Positions 11,695 to 23,561 of a DNA stretch of 64,000 nucleotides are shown here, piece after piece (position 1 is the first letter of the stretch; each line of letters starts with the position of its first letter). A program made the position numbers and the translations under genes. The notes below the pieces were generated by a model. It made no database searches. It worked only from the letters and a program-made list of their open reading frames with translations, and was not told where the DNA came from. Source of the DNA: Saururus chinensis (Eukaryota; Streptophyta; Magnoliopsida; Piperales; Saururaceae); the NCBI GenBank assembly GCA_035235625.1, contig CP141140.1, positions 61,744,581 to 61,808,580 on the forward strand. Direction: 5' to 3'.

Positions 11695-13163
11695 TGAGTC
11701 TAGCTATTAAGAAAGTAAAACCTTATATATTTTATTTATATTCTATCGTACTTTTTCATGAGTGTCTATCAAGAATAGAATATAATTAATGTATAAATGT
11801 TATGACATAATGTAATTAAGGTAACCAAATTTTCTAAAAACTTGAGCGGTTAGAAAATAGAAATCTTATACATTTCATTTATATTCTAGAGCCAAGAATT
11901 AGGGCTAGAGCCAAGACTTTTGGCTAAGTGGGGCAAAGGCTCGTTCATAGGGCTTCTCAAATATGAAACTAGATCTATGGTAAGATCCACTTATCATACA
12001 TATAAGCTTTTTTAATACTCCTTTATTAACAATAAGCCCAATATAAGAAACATATGAGAATCTTTTATCAGTGAAATCGATGATGTACATATTAACACAT
12101 ATTAATATCAGTGATTCTGGTATTAACATGCACTAGTATATGCGCCATCAATCTTAAATATAAAAATTCTTATATTTTCCTTACACTAGGCTCAAGTACT
12201 AACATGCACTAGTATATACGCCATCAATCTTAAATATAAAAATTCTTATATTTTCCTTACACTAGGCTCAATGTTAAAGAAATCATAAAAAACTCTTCCA
12301 TATTATATATGATACAAAAGGTTATAATATTTTATCCATCAACCCATGTTTTACGGGGGGAAAGCCCATATTATAAATTTACGACCATATACCCCATAAT
12401 CTTAGCCAGAGCGGCTAGGGAGCCTGCAGCTTTGACTAGCTTTTTTCTGTATAATAAATAAGGTCTTACCCTTTGTTGAGGTGGGGAAATTGTTCCATCA
12501 TGCCTAACAATGACGACTTCTAGAGAGACAGTTGTACTTGCCCACACGATTCAATGAATTTTGTGAGTGAGAGAGAGAGTTTTGGATATCTTGACCCTGG
12601 AAAAAGTTCCTAAATTTTCCAAAAGCTTCTATCATTAACTACGAAAGAGATCTTTAAAATCATAGTGAAGACCAAGCAAATATGAACCAACTAAATATTT
12701 ATTGGCTATCTAGTTTCTCACAGGATTTTGGGAGCCGCACAAATACCAAACTCATAATCTTGCCTAAGAAGGGGCCAAAAAGCATGAACTGGGAATTTAT
12801 TATTGGAAAATATAAGGGCGGATGCTAGTTTGTTACATGTTTTTTAGATATAGCATCCGACGAGCAAACTAAGGAAATGAAGTGAATTTGATGTATATGC
12901 TAACTTCAAAATAAAAATAACCGTCCTGTGTGCATCAACAATAATAGACCTCTAGTCTGACTTGCGGTGCATTGTATCTGACCCTGAACTAAAAAAACGT
13001 AAGGTTGAAGAGGAAACAGACGAGTTAATTTTTTTTAGAGTTTTGGTATAAATTTGAGTGTACATATTTTAGGTCCATTTTCATAAGTTTGTATAGGCAA
13101 ATCCTATAGACTCGTTTGAGACCCATTGTGTGATGACCTCAACCCGCGGGTCTCTAGCTAGGA
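11695..13163. other. AT-rich intergenic DNA with a tandem duplication
   Basis: No gene or conserved domain seen. The only clear structure is the 76-bp tandem duplication at 12123-12274 and the second GGCTAGAGCCAAG end near 11905. Confidence 0.45.
12123..12274. repeat. 76-bp tandem duplication, two copies
   Basis: Two adjacent units starting TAACATGCACTAGTATAT (period 76) differ at only a few positions. Each ends TTACACTAGGCTCAA. The unit's tail (ATCTTAAATAT ... ACACTAGGCTCA) is similar to the right arm of the long-TIR MITE at about 24655-24710 (ATCTTAAATAT ... TACGCTAGGCTCA), so it is probably a fragment of that family that was duplicated. Confidence 0.8.
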
Positions 13164-14265
13164 CTAGCAACTAGGGCTAGAAAAATCACACCCGATCCAT
13201 TTACCTGACCCGAACCCGAACCCGACCCGCCTAACCCTGCACCAGACCTGACCCGATTACTGGAAAGGTCAGGGTTTAGGCTTTTGACCTGTTTTGAATT
13301 TAGGGTCGGGTCAAACCCGACCTGCACAACCCGACTAACCCGACTACAAATAATAAAAAAATTATTATTATAATATTGATCTATTGTACTTACTTATATC
13401 ATTATTATAATACTTGTTTAGTGCATACCATGTTGAACTAGAGGTGATAAAATATAAATTTGAGCATAAATAAGATATTTAGAGTATAAGTGTGATCACA
13501 TATATTTTGCTTTGTAGTAGATATCTATTTTTGGATGATAGAGGATGATATCTTCAAATTCTGGTTAATTTTTATATAGTTTAATTTTTTTTTTGTTACT
13601 CTTTTGGCTATGGTGAATAGAATGAAAATATGTCATATTTATTACCAATCTTCTCTTCTTTAGAAGAACACATCATACACTAGATTCAGCTCTATGTGAA
13701 AGGCCTGATAGTCATAATAAGGAGCAAGTTAGGAACATGCAACGAGATAGGCGAATAATAAAACACATTAAAGGATAACTTTTGTAGGAAGAAAATTATA
13801 ACCAAGTATCACTCGTTGCTAAGGAGGGTAGGCTATATGTAAGATCTCTTATCTTAAACTGGTTTTTGTTTCATTTTAATTATCGTTTATCATGTGGTTA
13901 ACACATTTTTTGATTTATTCGGTGATTTCAAAGATAGATAGTGTTTCTCATGGTTTTAATCAAAATTAACTTTACAAATATTGGTTTTAAGTGATTTTGA
14001 GTCAAATCTGAATTTTTGGGTTTTTTTTTTTCTGAATTTTTACTAATTTTCCAAAAATTAGGGTTTGGCGGGACCCACCCCTGTGGGCCCCACCGTCGAA
14101 ATTTGGGTTTTTGAAAAAAATTAACCCAGACATCAACACAAGCCTTTACAAAAAATTTTATAATTTTCCCAGGTTTAATTAGTGCTCAAAGAGCTAAATT
14201 ACCCATTTTTAGCCTATTTTTCTATTTATACCCCACAATTTACCTATACACACCCCAAACCTTAT

Positions 14266-14274
14266 TATAAATAG
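14266..14274 (+). promoter_or_regulatory. TATA box of LTR family B
   Basis: TATAAATAG follows the phrase CCCCAAACCTTAT. The corresponding place in the second copy reads TATAAAAGG (20188-20196) after TACCCCAACCTTTAC. Conservation between two diverged LTRs supports it as the retrotransposon promoter. Confidence 0.6.
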
Positions 14275-16130
14275 AATGACCTGAGCCATTTCTATTTTGG
14301 GAATAGGCTGGGAAAGGGAGGTTAGGCCTAATTCCCCAATTAGGCCCAGATTAGAAGGAGTTTAAGGTAAGTCTTTTGTGATTAAGCCTTAAAACCTAGA
14401 TTTTCTCTTAATCCTTTCTCGATCTATCATTCCCCTTTGTTTTGATTCATTTTTAAACATCAAAATTACTGATTTGCATCTTTACGTTAAACCCTAGATC
14501 TAAAAATCAGATTTTTATGTTCCACAAGCCCTAGATCTAAGTTTTTCATTAGGGTTTTCTATGTTAAATCGGTTTAAATAGAGTTTAAATTTTGTAAGGT
14601 TTTTAAGAAGGGTGACCATCAAATCAAAGCCTAATCAAGGGATAAGGTAATGGACTTTTGAAATTTCAGTCTTCCTATGGTAAAACTCTTAATTTTGTGG
14701 TTTATTTTGAGTGGATTTACTTGATTTAGTGCTTTAATGGCATGATTAGTAAATGATAATCTTTAATCCCGATTTCTTAAAGTTTTATCTTATTATGATG
14801 TAGATTAGCTTTCTGGAAGGTATGGTGAAGTTTTAATGGCATTTGAGTTGTTAGATGGAGATTTTAAGTTTCATCAATGGAGTTTTGGTTTGAAAATTTG
14901 AAATGAAGAAAATGACCAAAATTGCTTTGTTGGCGTTAGAACGGCCCTGCAGGGGGTTCGAACGGCAACACTACAGTTTTGACATTTTTCCTGTGTAGCC
15001 GATCGAACGGCCTTAAGGCGTTCGAACGGAAACACTACAATTTTGTCATTTTTCCTGTTTAGTCGTTAGAACGGCCCTGCAGGGTGTTTGAACGGCTACA
15101 CTGCAGAATTTGACCATTTTATGTATGTTATTTATTTCGACATATCTACTCCAAAATATTATTTTTATGTTCATGTGGAGTGTTTTGAGCTATAGTAAGT
15201 TACTTGAAAAACATTTTATTGATGTTTAGAATTTGTGGTGTATATTTAATATTTATGTGAAATGGCTTGTAGTTGGACGTACATGTTAGAATTGCTATGT
15301 TGAAGTTATGAATGGTTGATTCTCTATAGTTAAGTATATTTTCAGTAGAACTACAATATACTAACGGACTAATATGTCATGTTAGGATGTGGTAAATTGA
15401 TGTGTGAATGTTGGTAAATGTCATGGCTTAAGGATGAAGTGAATGATCTTATATGTGTTTAGATTGTGGTTAAGCTTTGATTTGAGATGTGATCTTAATG
15501 ATTTTTCTCCTATGATTTCTGCTGTAATTCATGATTAGATGTTAATGCACATGTGTAGTATGATGGTGAGTTAATTACAAGCATGTTGATATGCATTGAG
15601 TGAAGTGCTTCTACTAAGTACACACACATGTGGGGTTTAATGATGATGATGAGTATTGATAATATGATTATGAATGATGCATGAGGGGCTGATGAGAGCA
15701 CTTATCATGAATTAGGATTCATGTATGCCTTGCCCACGTATGTACCAAGTTGCATGTATCATGAAAATGGATTTCCAATTGAGGCTTTATCGAGATTAAT
15801 CGAATTTGATCGATTGGATGCAATGTGGTAAAATTGTGTGCCGAATTAATCGGTCGTGGCTTAATCGAAACTTAATTGGTCCGAAAGGACATGTTTTAAT
15901 TTGAGTTCCTTTGTGGAACATGTGCACTCCCCGGGTTGGGTCTAGTTAAATGGAATTATGTGGTGACGAGTGATGTACTTGTCTTGCGAATTGAGATTTA
16001 CTTATTGAGATTATCTGGACCCTGAGAATCCAGCTGGTTTGTCGAGTGCACCGGCTTACTAGGTATTGTTGCTTGGGACTTTAGTCTTGACAAGCAGGAG
16101 TTGCCCGAGAATTTAGGCTTGATGGGCAGG

Positions 16131-16262
16131 AGTTGCTTGAAGGCGTTGGCCTTGAGGAGCATGAGTTGCTCGAAGGTGTTGGCCTTGAGGAGTAGGAGTT
16201 GCTCGAAGGCGTTAACCTTGAGGAGCAGGAGTTGCTCGAAGGCGTTGGCCTTGAGGAACATA
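16131..16262. repeat. 33-bp tandem array in LTR B
   Basis: At least three near-identical 33-bp units carry GTTGCTCGAAGG starting at about 16165, 16198 and 16231, with weaker units on both sides. Because 33 is a multiple of three, the minus strand reads as an 11-residue peptide repeat (frame AFEQLLLLKAN). That open frame is a by-product of the array, not a gene. Confidence 0.8.
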
Positions 16263-16440
16263 TCTATTTGAGAAGTGTTTGCTCGAGGGCTTCGGCCTTA
16301 AAGAGCAGGTTTATTCTCTGTGTATGGACTTGCATGTTAGACTAGTGTGTATGAGACACTTACACATCGAGCAGGTTTATTCTGTAAGTGTATGGACTTG
16401 CATGTTAGATTAGTGTGTGTGGGACACTTATACATGCCTG

Positions 16441-16628
16441 ATGAATGAGAATGTCGATGCATGATTTGAAATATATGTTAGAGATACATCTCATGCAGGA
16501 TTATATGAAGTTGATGCATGATATGAAATATATGTTAGAGATACATCTCATACAGGATTATATGATGTTGATGCATGATATGAAATATATGCTAGAGATA
16601 CATCTCATGTAGGTTTATATGATGTTGC
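16441..16628. repeat. 57-bp tandem array in LTR B
   Basis: Three units with GATGCATGAT at about 16456, 16513 and 16570, each containing TTAGAGATACATCTCATG. The same type of array (GAATGTGTGCTAGAGACACT) is expanded at 22045-22320 in the second LTR B copy. Confidence 0.8.
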
Positions 16629-17264
16629 CCCCGTGCGCTAAACCATACCTCAATTTTCCCTTGTCGCCCCCATGCGCTTGACAAGCCCCTGGACCGGGTT
16701 TTTCTCGGGTCGGGCAGTGCCGGGGTGTGACACTATAAGTAGCTATAGAGAAGTAGTTACTAGAATTTTAAAATTATGATATACTGAATCACATGAGCCT
16801 CTCTGCCATCAAAGAAATAATTAATGTTTAATATGTTTTTTATTTATATGTGAGTTATTAAAAGCCAAGTGGGCCAATCATGAGTAAATAAATGTTAAAG
16901 GTATGCTTTGTTATTCTTTTCTCATAATGAAAGAAATGTAACACTACACATCTAGGGTATTTGTTGATGGCTACTATAAAAACGTGTCAGCCACAAATTA
17001 GCCAAAGAATCAAATATTACAAATTAATGTTGTAATGTATTTAATTTCTTTTGTGTTTGGCCTTTGCAAAGAGAAGACATATAATATGAATTTAAATTTT
17101 TTTTAAAAAAAGTAGGGTTACCCGCATACCCGACCATACCCGACTCAAGTAGGGTTAGGGTTTGGATTTTCGACCCGATTTAAAAATAGGGTCAGGTCAT
17201 GATCCAACCCGATTTCAGTGGGGGTCAAGGCCAACCCGACCCGATTCCCAGCCCCACTAGCAAC

Positions 17265-19787
17265 ACAATGTGGCCCACATAAGGATAATAGTAATTTAAA
17301 GTACAATTAGTCATTACTAAATAAAATCCTAACAAATACTAAGTGTACCAAATGTTTGTCACTTGGACAATATTATTACAATAATCTAAAATAATAATTC
17401 AACTATAACCTCTCTTACTGCAGCTACTCATGTGTCTCACACACAAGTATTTATTCCACATGCACTCACATCTCTCATTGCTATATATTAGCATACTTGA
17501 AAGCATCTACGTGTACGAATACACGTGGTGAGAAATTCATGCAAAAAAAAAACCACCCATGAACTTACGCCCAGTAAGATTACTCACACACCAATTCCAC
17601 AAAACCTATGTTACATAAACGTAATCATTACATAAGCAACAAGGAGAGTATACAAGAAGATATTCCACCTTCTAACAAATACTTATGTGAACGATGATAA
17701 TAAGATTTACAAAGAAATAAACCAGTATTCTTCCACTTTAGCCGAATACCCTTCACCCATGGGGCCTCATCCTAGACAACCTGTATGCATTCGGCACCTA
17801 CCCAAGTGCACTCTTTCAATCCCCTTGTCCAATGAGAGTGGGCCTCCTTAACAAGAGTACAAATGTGCACACAGACAAGAACTGAATATTTTCTGAGTGG
17901 ACCTATGCCTTGATTTTATCAAGGAAACAAAAATAAAAAGAATAGAAAAATACAGAGTTATAGTATATACCAATATTTCAGATTATCACAAATTCATCTA
18001 AATATATAAGCACTGATGTCCCAAGTAGATTGGAATGGTTTTAAGGGTAAGACTACACAAGCCTATTTTGGCCTGCTTCTTCAAAACAGATAAGCCACAT
18101 AATTCTACTTACAAGAAATTTGAGATAAAAAAGATACATTCTGGAGGCAAGATACACATTTGAACATAGTATCATAGATCATTGAAGTCTGACAGATGTG
18201 TTTTTAGGAAATTTTAATAATTATATATTAATTGAGAATAATTAATACTCAAAAATATAAAATAGAACTAGAGGGAAAACACAAAAGAAAAGGTTCCAAA
18301 ATAGAGTAGAAAATTTGGGATGATGTCAACGGGCCAAAATCAAGCTTTAGGAAAATATAAAATTTTAAACAGGGAAAACTTCTGTCTATTCCAAGTGTGC
18401 AGGGAAAATTGAAATAAGGAATGAAGAGAAGAAAAACTTCATACAAGTCCCAACGAATTTCTCAGCCATAAACAGAAGAGAATATGCAATATCATGATTC
18501 CATATCATTAGAACAAATCAGAATTAGTCACAATTAAACTCATTGTCAAATACCATACAATAGGGATTCACATATTAAAAGTCTCATCTGTGACATGTAA
18601 ATTGAAACCCTAGATATCATGCTATTAATATACAACTTTCAAGTACATAAAAAATCCCAACTTCTAGCTAAGAAAGACCCTTTCTTGCTCGGAACTATAT
18701 TATGAAGTAAAAATTATGTAGGTGCCAACTCGAAATTCACCGATTCTTCAAGATTAAAGAAAAAATCAAAATTTCTTACGTTGATGGGAATTCTACACCA
18801 TCAAATCAGTTCATTGTGTGGCGTACAAGTTGTAATATTTTAAAGAAAGTGCTCCAATGGTAGGGGGTTCAAGGCTCTAGAGCTTCTAATGGTCCTTCAA
18901 TGGTGGTCTTCTAAAAAATCACAATCAAGGAGATGGTGGAGGGTCTTCTAACCCCAAATGCCAAAAAACATTAGTCTTAGGGTGCAATCCATTACAAGGA
19001 TATTCAAATACAAAATTACATACATCATCACACATAATTGCAACTTTATACAAAAAATAATATGCTATTTAGACTCTTAATAATAGCCTAACATTCATAG
19101 CAATTTCTTGCTAAAGTACCCAATATTGGCATATTGTGCATGGACTCATTGATGTGTTGCAGAGTCAATAACCCATCAATGCCTCAAACCCCTTGCTGAT
19201 AATGGAATGAAAACAAAAAATCATTCTTATTGATGGCTTCATTGACATGTTGACATCACTATTAGTGACCCACCGGTAAGTCACCGATGTAATCATCGGT
19301 TCACCTACACTGTTCCATCACCTTCTTCCTTCCACCTCGATAGCATCATCGACACGTCTATGACTATACCGATAAACATAAAGTTGCATAACTTTTCTTT
19401 AATCATTAAAATAACTTTCTCTCATCAAATCTAATCATATAACTCATTAGATTTGTTGATCAATTATCACATAAGGATAATGAGAGAATGTTTTGCTACT
19501 TAACACAAGTTATTCATACAAAATTTACCATAATCAAGAATAATAGAATATCATATTAAACCCTGAATAAAATTCAACATTACCATGCATATTACTCTAT
19601 CAATAATCACCAAACATGTATTTCTTGTCTTAGCATTACAATTTAAGGTTAGCCATCCGACATAAAATTATGATTTCTCAACATTACCATAACAAAAATT
19701 CACAAAGAATCATATTTTCATACTTTCATATCTAATGATTTAGTAAATTAAATCATACATGCATATTCAATATTAAATCACCGTAAT
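17265..19787 (-). other. Decayed LTR-like DNA, no gene
   Basis: AT-rich sequence without coding. The minus strand shows GTGTGAGTAATCTTACTGGG near 17570-17590, a phrase type common near the 3' part of plant gypsy LTRs. The stretch 19130-19380 has degenerate CATCGACAC/TCATTGATGTG phrases also seen at 23850-24010, 32950-33080, 33790-33880 and 43130-43310. I read it as the left part of a minus-oriented LTR whose other end is at 24140; this is inference and the left boundary was not found. Confidence 0.35.
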
Positions 19788-22700
19788 TGTAAGATCCCTA
19801 AACTTGAACCGGTTTATTTTTATCCTATTTATTTGTTATTGTGTGGTTTAATGCTAATTCTGATTGATTTTGGCTATTTTCGAAATTAAAGTGGTCACAA
19901 AAGGTTTTAGCTAAAATTTTCTTCACATTTACGGTTTTTAAGTTAATTTAAGTCATTTAGAATTTTTGCTTTTTTTCTCGAAAAGTTAGGGGGTGGGACC
20001 CACCGTGGGCCCTAGTGCGAAATTGGGATTATTAGTCCCAAATGTCCCTAACATCATCCTAAGACAGAAACTAATTTTTTCAAAATTTTTAAACTACAAT
20101 TTAGTTTAAAATAAGCAAAATTTTCTATTTCTAGTAGTAAATCTTATTTGTACCCCACAAATTCATTAGGTTTACCCCAACCTTTACTATAAAAGGAATA
20201 GCCTAACCACTTTCCCAATTGGGAAATGGATGATACCAGGAGCTTAGGAGCCTAATCCCCATTTTCCAAAAAGGAAAAAAAAAAGGTATGGATTTGCTTA
20301 ATATTTCACTATTCTATTAGGTTTTTTTTAAATATTTCAAATCTCTTCTTTTGATATGGTTTAATCTCGATTCTTACTCAAAAAAGTTACTGATTTGAAA
20401 TTCTATTTCAAACCCTCATGATGAGAATTTCATTTTTGAGCTTTTTGTACCATCGATCTACTAGTTTTTGAAAGATTTAGGTGTTTGAAATTGTATTTAT
20501 GAAGGTATTAAAAAAACCATATGTTGGGTCGGATTTGAAGGTGTTGGAGGAGCTATTTCGGGTCAAGAAGTTGCTGGAAGGTAAGTGTTTTGGTCCTAAA
20601 TGTGACTATGATTTTGGATTTGGGTTTTTATAGATTTTGAAGTGGTTTTCATGGTTGTGAGCTTTAATGACGATTTGAGAAAGATTTAATTTTTGATGAG
20701 ATTTCTTGGGATTTTGTTTAGTAATGGCTAGATTTGATGTTCACTAAGCATGAATGTGATTATCATGAAGTTTGGGGAAGAGGTTTGATGATTTATGAAG
20801 TGTATGTGAAGTTTCGGTTTTGATTTCAAAGTGGGGAAGACGAACCAGAAAAGCCTGTTATGGCGATCGAATGGCCAGGGAGCCTATCAAACAGCTAGGC
20901 TTTCGAACGGCTAGACATGCCGATCGAACAGCCCTGCAGGGCATTCGAACGCCAACACAGCAGATTTTAGGATTTTTGCTATTTTGCTTATTTTTGAGTT
21001 TTTACTCTTAAATATTATTTTTTATGTTTATGCTGAGTAATTTATGCTAGAATGAGCTAATAGAAGGGCCTAATATTGATGTTGAAAATTATGAAGAATA
21101 TGTAAGTATTATGTGAAATTGCACGTTGTTGGCTAAACATGTTAGGATTGTTTATCTTGAATCTATATTTGAATGATTCCTTATGTTTTAAGTATAATTC
21201 TTGCAAGATTATAACATGAGAATGGACTTGTTTGTCTTCATATAATGTGATTAAATTATGGATGAATGATGGTGCCATGTCTAGATTTAAGTGTGGTGTG
21301 AATATGCTTACATAGATTTATCATGAGGTTACACTTTTATTTGATTGATGTTTTCAGATGGCTTTTACTCATGATTTTAGATAAGAGCCATGATTAGATG
21401 TCAAAGAGCATGTGTGTAGGATGTTAATGATTATCTATAATGCATGTTCATATGCTTAGAAACGAATGTTTCTATCTAGAACACACACATGCAGAGGTAA
21501 TCATGACAATTGTTGATATTTATGATTTGATATGATACATGTGGGGCTGATGAGAGCACGTTCCATGAATTAGAATTCATGTAGAGATTGTTCATGTATG
21601 TATCATGTTGCATGCATCATAAAACGAATTTATGAATGAAACTTTACCGATTTTAGCCGATGTTGGTCGATTGGATGCAATTGTGTGAGTATTGCATACC
21701 GGGTTAATCGATTGCCGGGTTAATTGATGTTTGTCAAATTTGGTTTTACGTCCAAAAGGACGGGGTTTTAAGTCCCTTGAGGACGGGTTTTCCCTCCCCG
21801 GGTTGAGAAGAGCGGCAATGCTATAAGGAGATAAACTATTGAGACCATCTGGACCCTAAGAATCAAGGCTAGTGTAGCCGAGTGCACCGGCTTACTAGGG
21901 GGTATTTTTTCCCGTTAGAGAATTTACCCAAATTGCTAAATTCCTTTAAACTTTCCTATTGGGGATTGTTTGGAGTGCGCAGGGACTGCTTATGCTTCGG
22001 CCGATTAAGAAAAATTATTATTTTTTATCGACTTACATGGTTATGAATGTGTGCTAGAGACACTTTATATGCAGGTTATATGTGATGTTTATGCATGATT
22101 TGAATGTGTGCTAGAGACACTTCTTATGCAGGTTATATGTGATATTTATGAATGATATGAATGAGTTAGAGACACTTCTCATGCGAGTTATATGTGATGT
22201 TTATATATGATCTGAATGTGTGCTAGAGATACTTCTCATGAAGGTTATATGTGATATTTATGCATGATCTAAATGTGTAGTAGAGACACTTCTCATGTAG
22301 GTTATATGATAATTTTGCATGTTGTGATTGTATGAGAATTACTTATTATGCAGGATGGATGTTATGTCATAATGTGATTATTCATGCCATGATTAGTATG
22401 TATGAGATACTTGTACACAAGATAATTACTTATGGGTAAATAGGGGTATGGTAAAAGAATTAATTAGAAATGAGAATATTATGTGAAATGTGGATCTGAA
22501 TTACCATGTTGATGTGCCATGGCTATTTTTTGATTAATGTTACCGTATTTCAAACCTTACTGAGTTTTACTCACCCCTCTTTCTATATTTTATTTTGGGG
22601 CTGCATGGTACGACATGCAGTTGAACAAGATCCCTTGTATGAGGGACGATTGGGATATGTGTGGGATTAGGCATGGATGCCTTTGGACCTTATTTTGTCT

Positions 22701-23561
22701 TCTGATATATGCTATTACAATGCTAGAACATTTTGTGTGGATGATTATGTTTCAGACTTGTGTATATCTTATGCAACAGTAAATGCTCTATGAAAAAGGC
22801 ACATGTGACTCATGGAGGTCTGTCTATAATGCCCTTCAAATTTCAAAAAGTTTAATTAGATTAGAAGTCTATTTTTCCTTGTAGAACTTTTTCCCCCAAA
22901 TATATAATGCGCTTTCTGGACACGGTTTGCTGGCAAGGTTGATCGGTTCCAAGCATATAACCAAGAAGTTTCAAGTTCAAATCTCAAAACCAAACCGAGA
23001 AAGGCTGCCTCAAATTCTCATCCATTAGAGAAAGCAATTGGTGCACATTCAAAATCAATAACTAGACTTCAGTTGAAATTATGACTGCAAATGTATGTGA
23101 CATAATATATTTTGTATTCTAATTTAACAAAGTAAAATAATTTAGAAGTTTGTCACCAACTTGATTGGCTTGAACAAAATTATCCGTGTTGATGAGTTTT
23201 GAAGATAGAGCTTCATTCTTGCCATCACTTTTGGCAACTCTACCTTAATAGCATTGTCGACCTGTACAATGAACATGGAAACACTAAAGTGAAAAATAGT
23301 TTAATTAGTAGTTTATTGACATACAAGACATGCTAAACTAGACGACAATGATAATTTATTTCAGAGATGTTATCTTCTTTTATTTTTCCTTACTTCTCTT
23401 GCACAAAGGATTAAAGGTGCGTGACTCTGTGTTCGTTATTCACCCGCTAGAGGGTTAAGACTACCACAACGTATTAAACCAACAATCTTGTCGTCCCCGT
23501 GTGCTCTAACCGGCCCTTGGACTGGGTTCGGCTTAGGTCAGGTGGGTGTCGGGGCGTGACA
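19788..23561 (+). mobile_element. Second LTR of family B (3.8 kb), no clean target duplication
   Basis: It begins TGTAAGATCCCTAAACTTG and ends GTCGGGGCGTGACA, matching the ends of the copy at 13838-16732. Shared inner landmarks are the GTGGGACCCACCGTGGGCCC block, the conserved TATA box, the GAACGGC/CCCTGCAGGGC phrases at about 20860-20955, and the 57-bp array. It is about 880 bp longer because it keeps an ACTGAGTTTTACTCACCCC segment (22558-22580) and an inserted-looking stretch at about 22800-23440 with a tRNA B-box-like AGTTCAAATCTC near 22973. The flanking pentamers GTAAT and ATAAC do not match. Confidence 0.75.
22040..22320. repeat. 57-bp-type tandem array in the second LTR B
   Basis: About five units built on GAATGTGTGCTAGAGACACT with period near 57-58 bp, more copies than in the first LTR. 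Variation in copy number between the two LTRs accounts for part of their length difference. Confidence 0.75.

Larger units (their letters stand above)
13838..16732 (+). mobile_element. Solo LTR (family B), 2.9 kb, nested in the hAT element
   Basis: It starts TGTAAGATC and ends GGGGTGTGACA, so it has TG...CA ends. It is flanked by a perfect 5-bp duplication CTATA (13833-13837 and 16733-16737). There is no internal gag/pol and no second LTR, so it is a solo LTR from intra-element recombination. It contains a TATA box near 14266, three copies of a unit built on GAACGGCCCTGCAGGG (14938-15107), a 33-bp tandem array and a 57-bp tandem array. A homologous copy is at 19788-23561. It is probably Ty3/gypsy, judged only by LTR size and end sequence. 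Confidence 0.85.
13172..17256. mobile_element. hAT-type non-autonomous element, split by a nested solo LTR
   Basis: Perfect 8-bp target duplication CTAGCAAC at 13164-13171 and 17257-17264. The ends are TAGGGCTAG and, inverted, TGGGGCTGG, matching hAT-type termini. Both subterminal regions (13190-13345 and 17115-17250) are packed with short ACCCGAC/GGGTCGGG motifs, as in Ac-like elements where such repeats bind transposase. Removing the nested LTR and its 5-bp duplication leaves about 1.19 kb with no coding sequence, so this copy depended on a transposase made elsewhere. Confidence 0.85.

Noticed and set aside
15998..16261. 87-codon minus-strand frame with an 11-residue repeat
   Set aside because: A by-product of the 33-bp tandem array inside a solo LTR; no homologous domain and no gene context.
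22930..22990. tRNA-gene-like B box (AGTTCAAATCTC) in the second family-B LTR
   Set aside because: No cloverleaf could be formed by eye and the A box is poor; at best a SINE trace.
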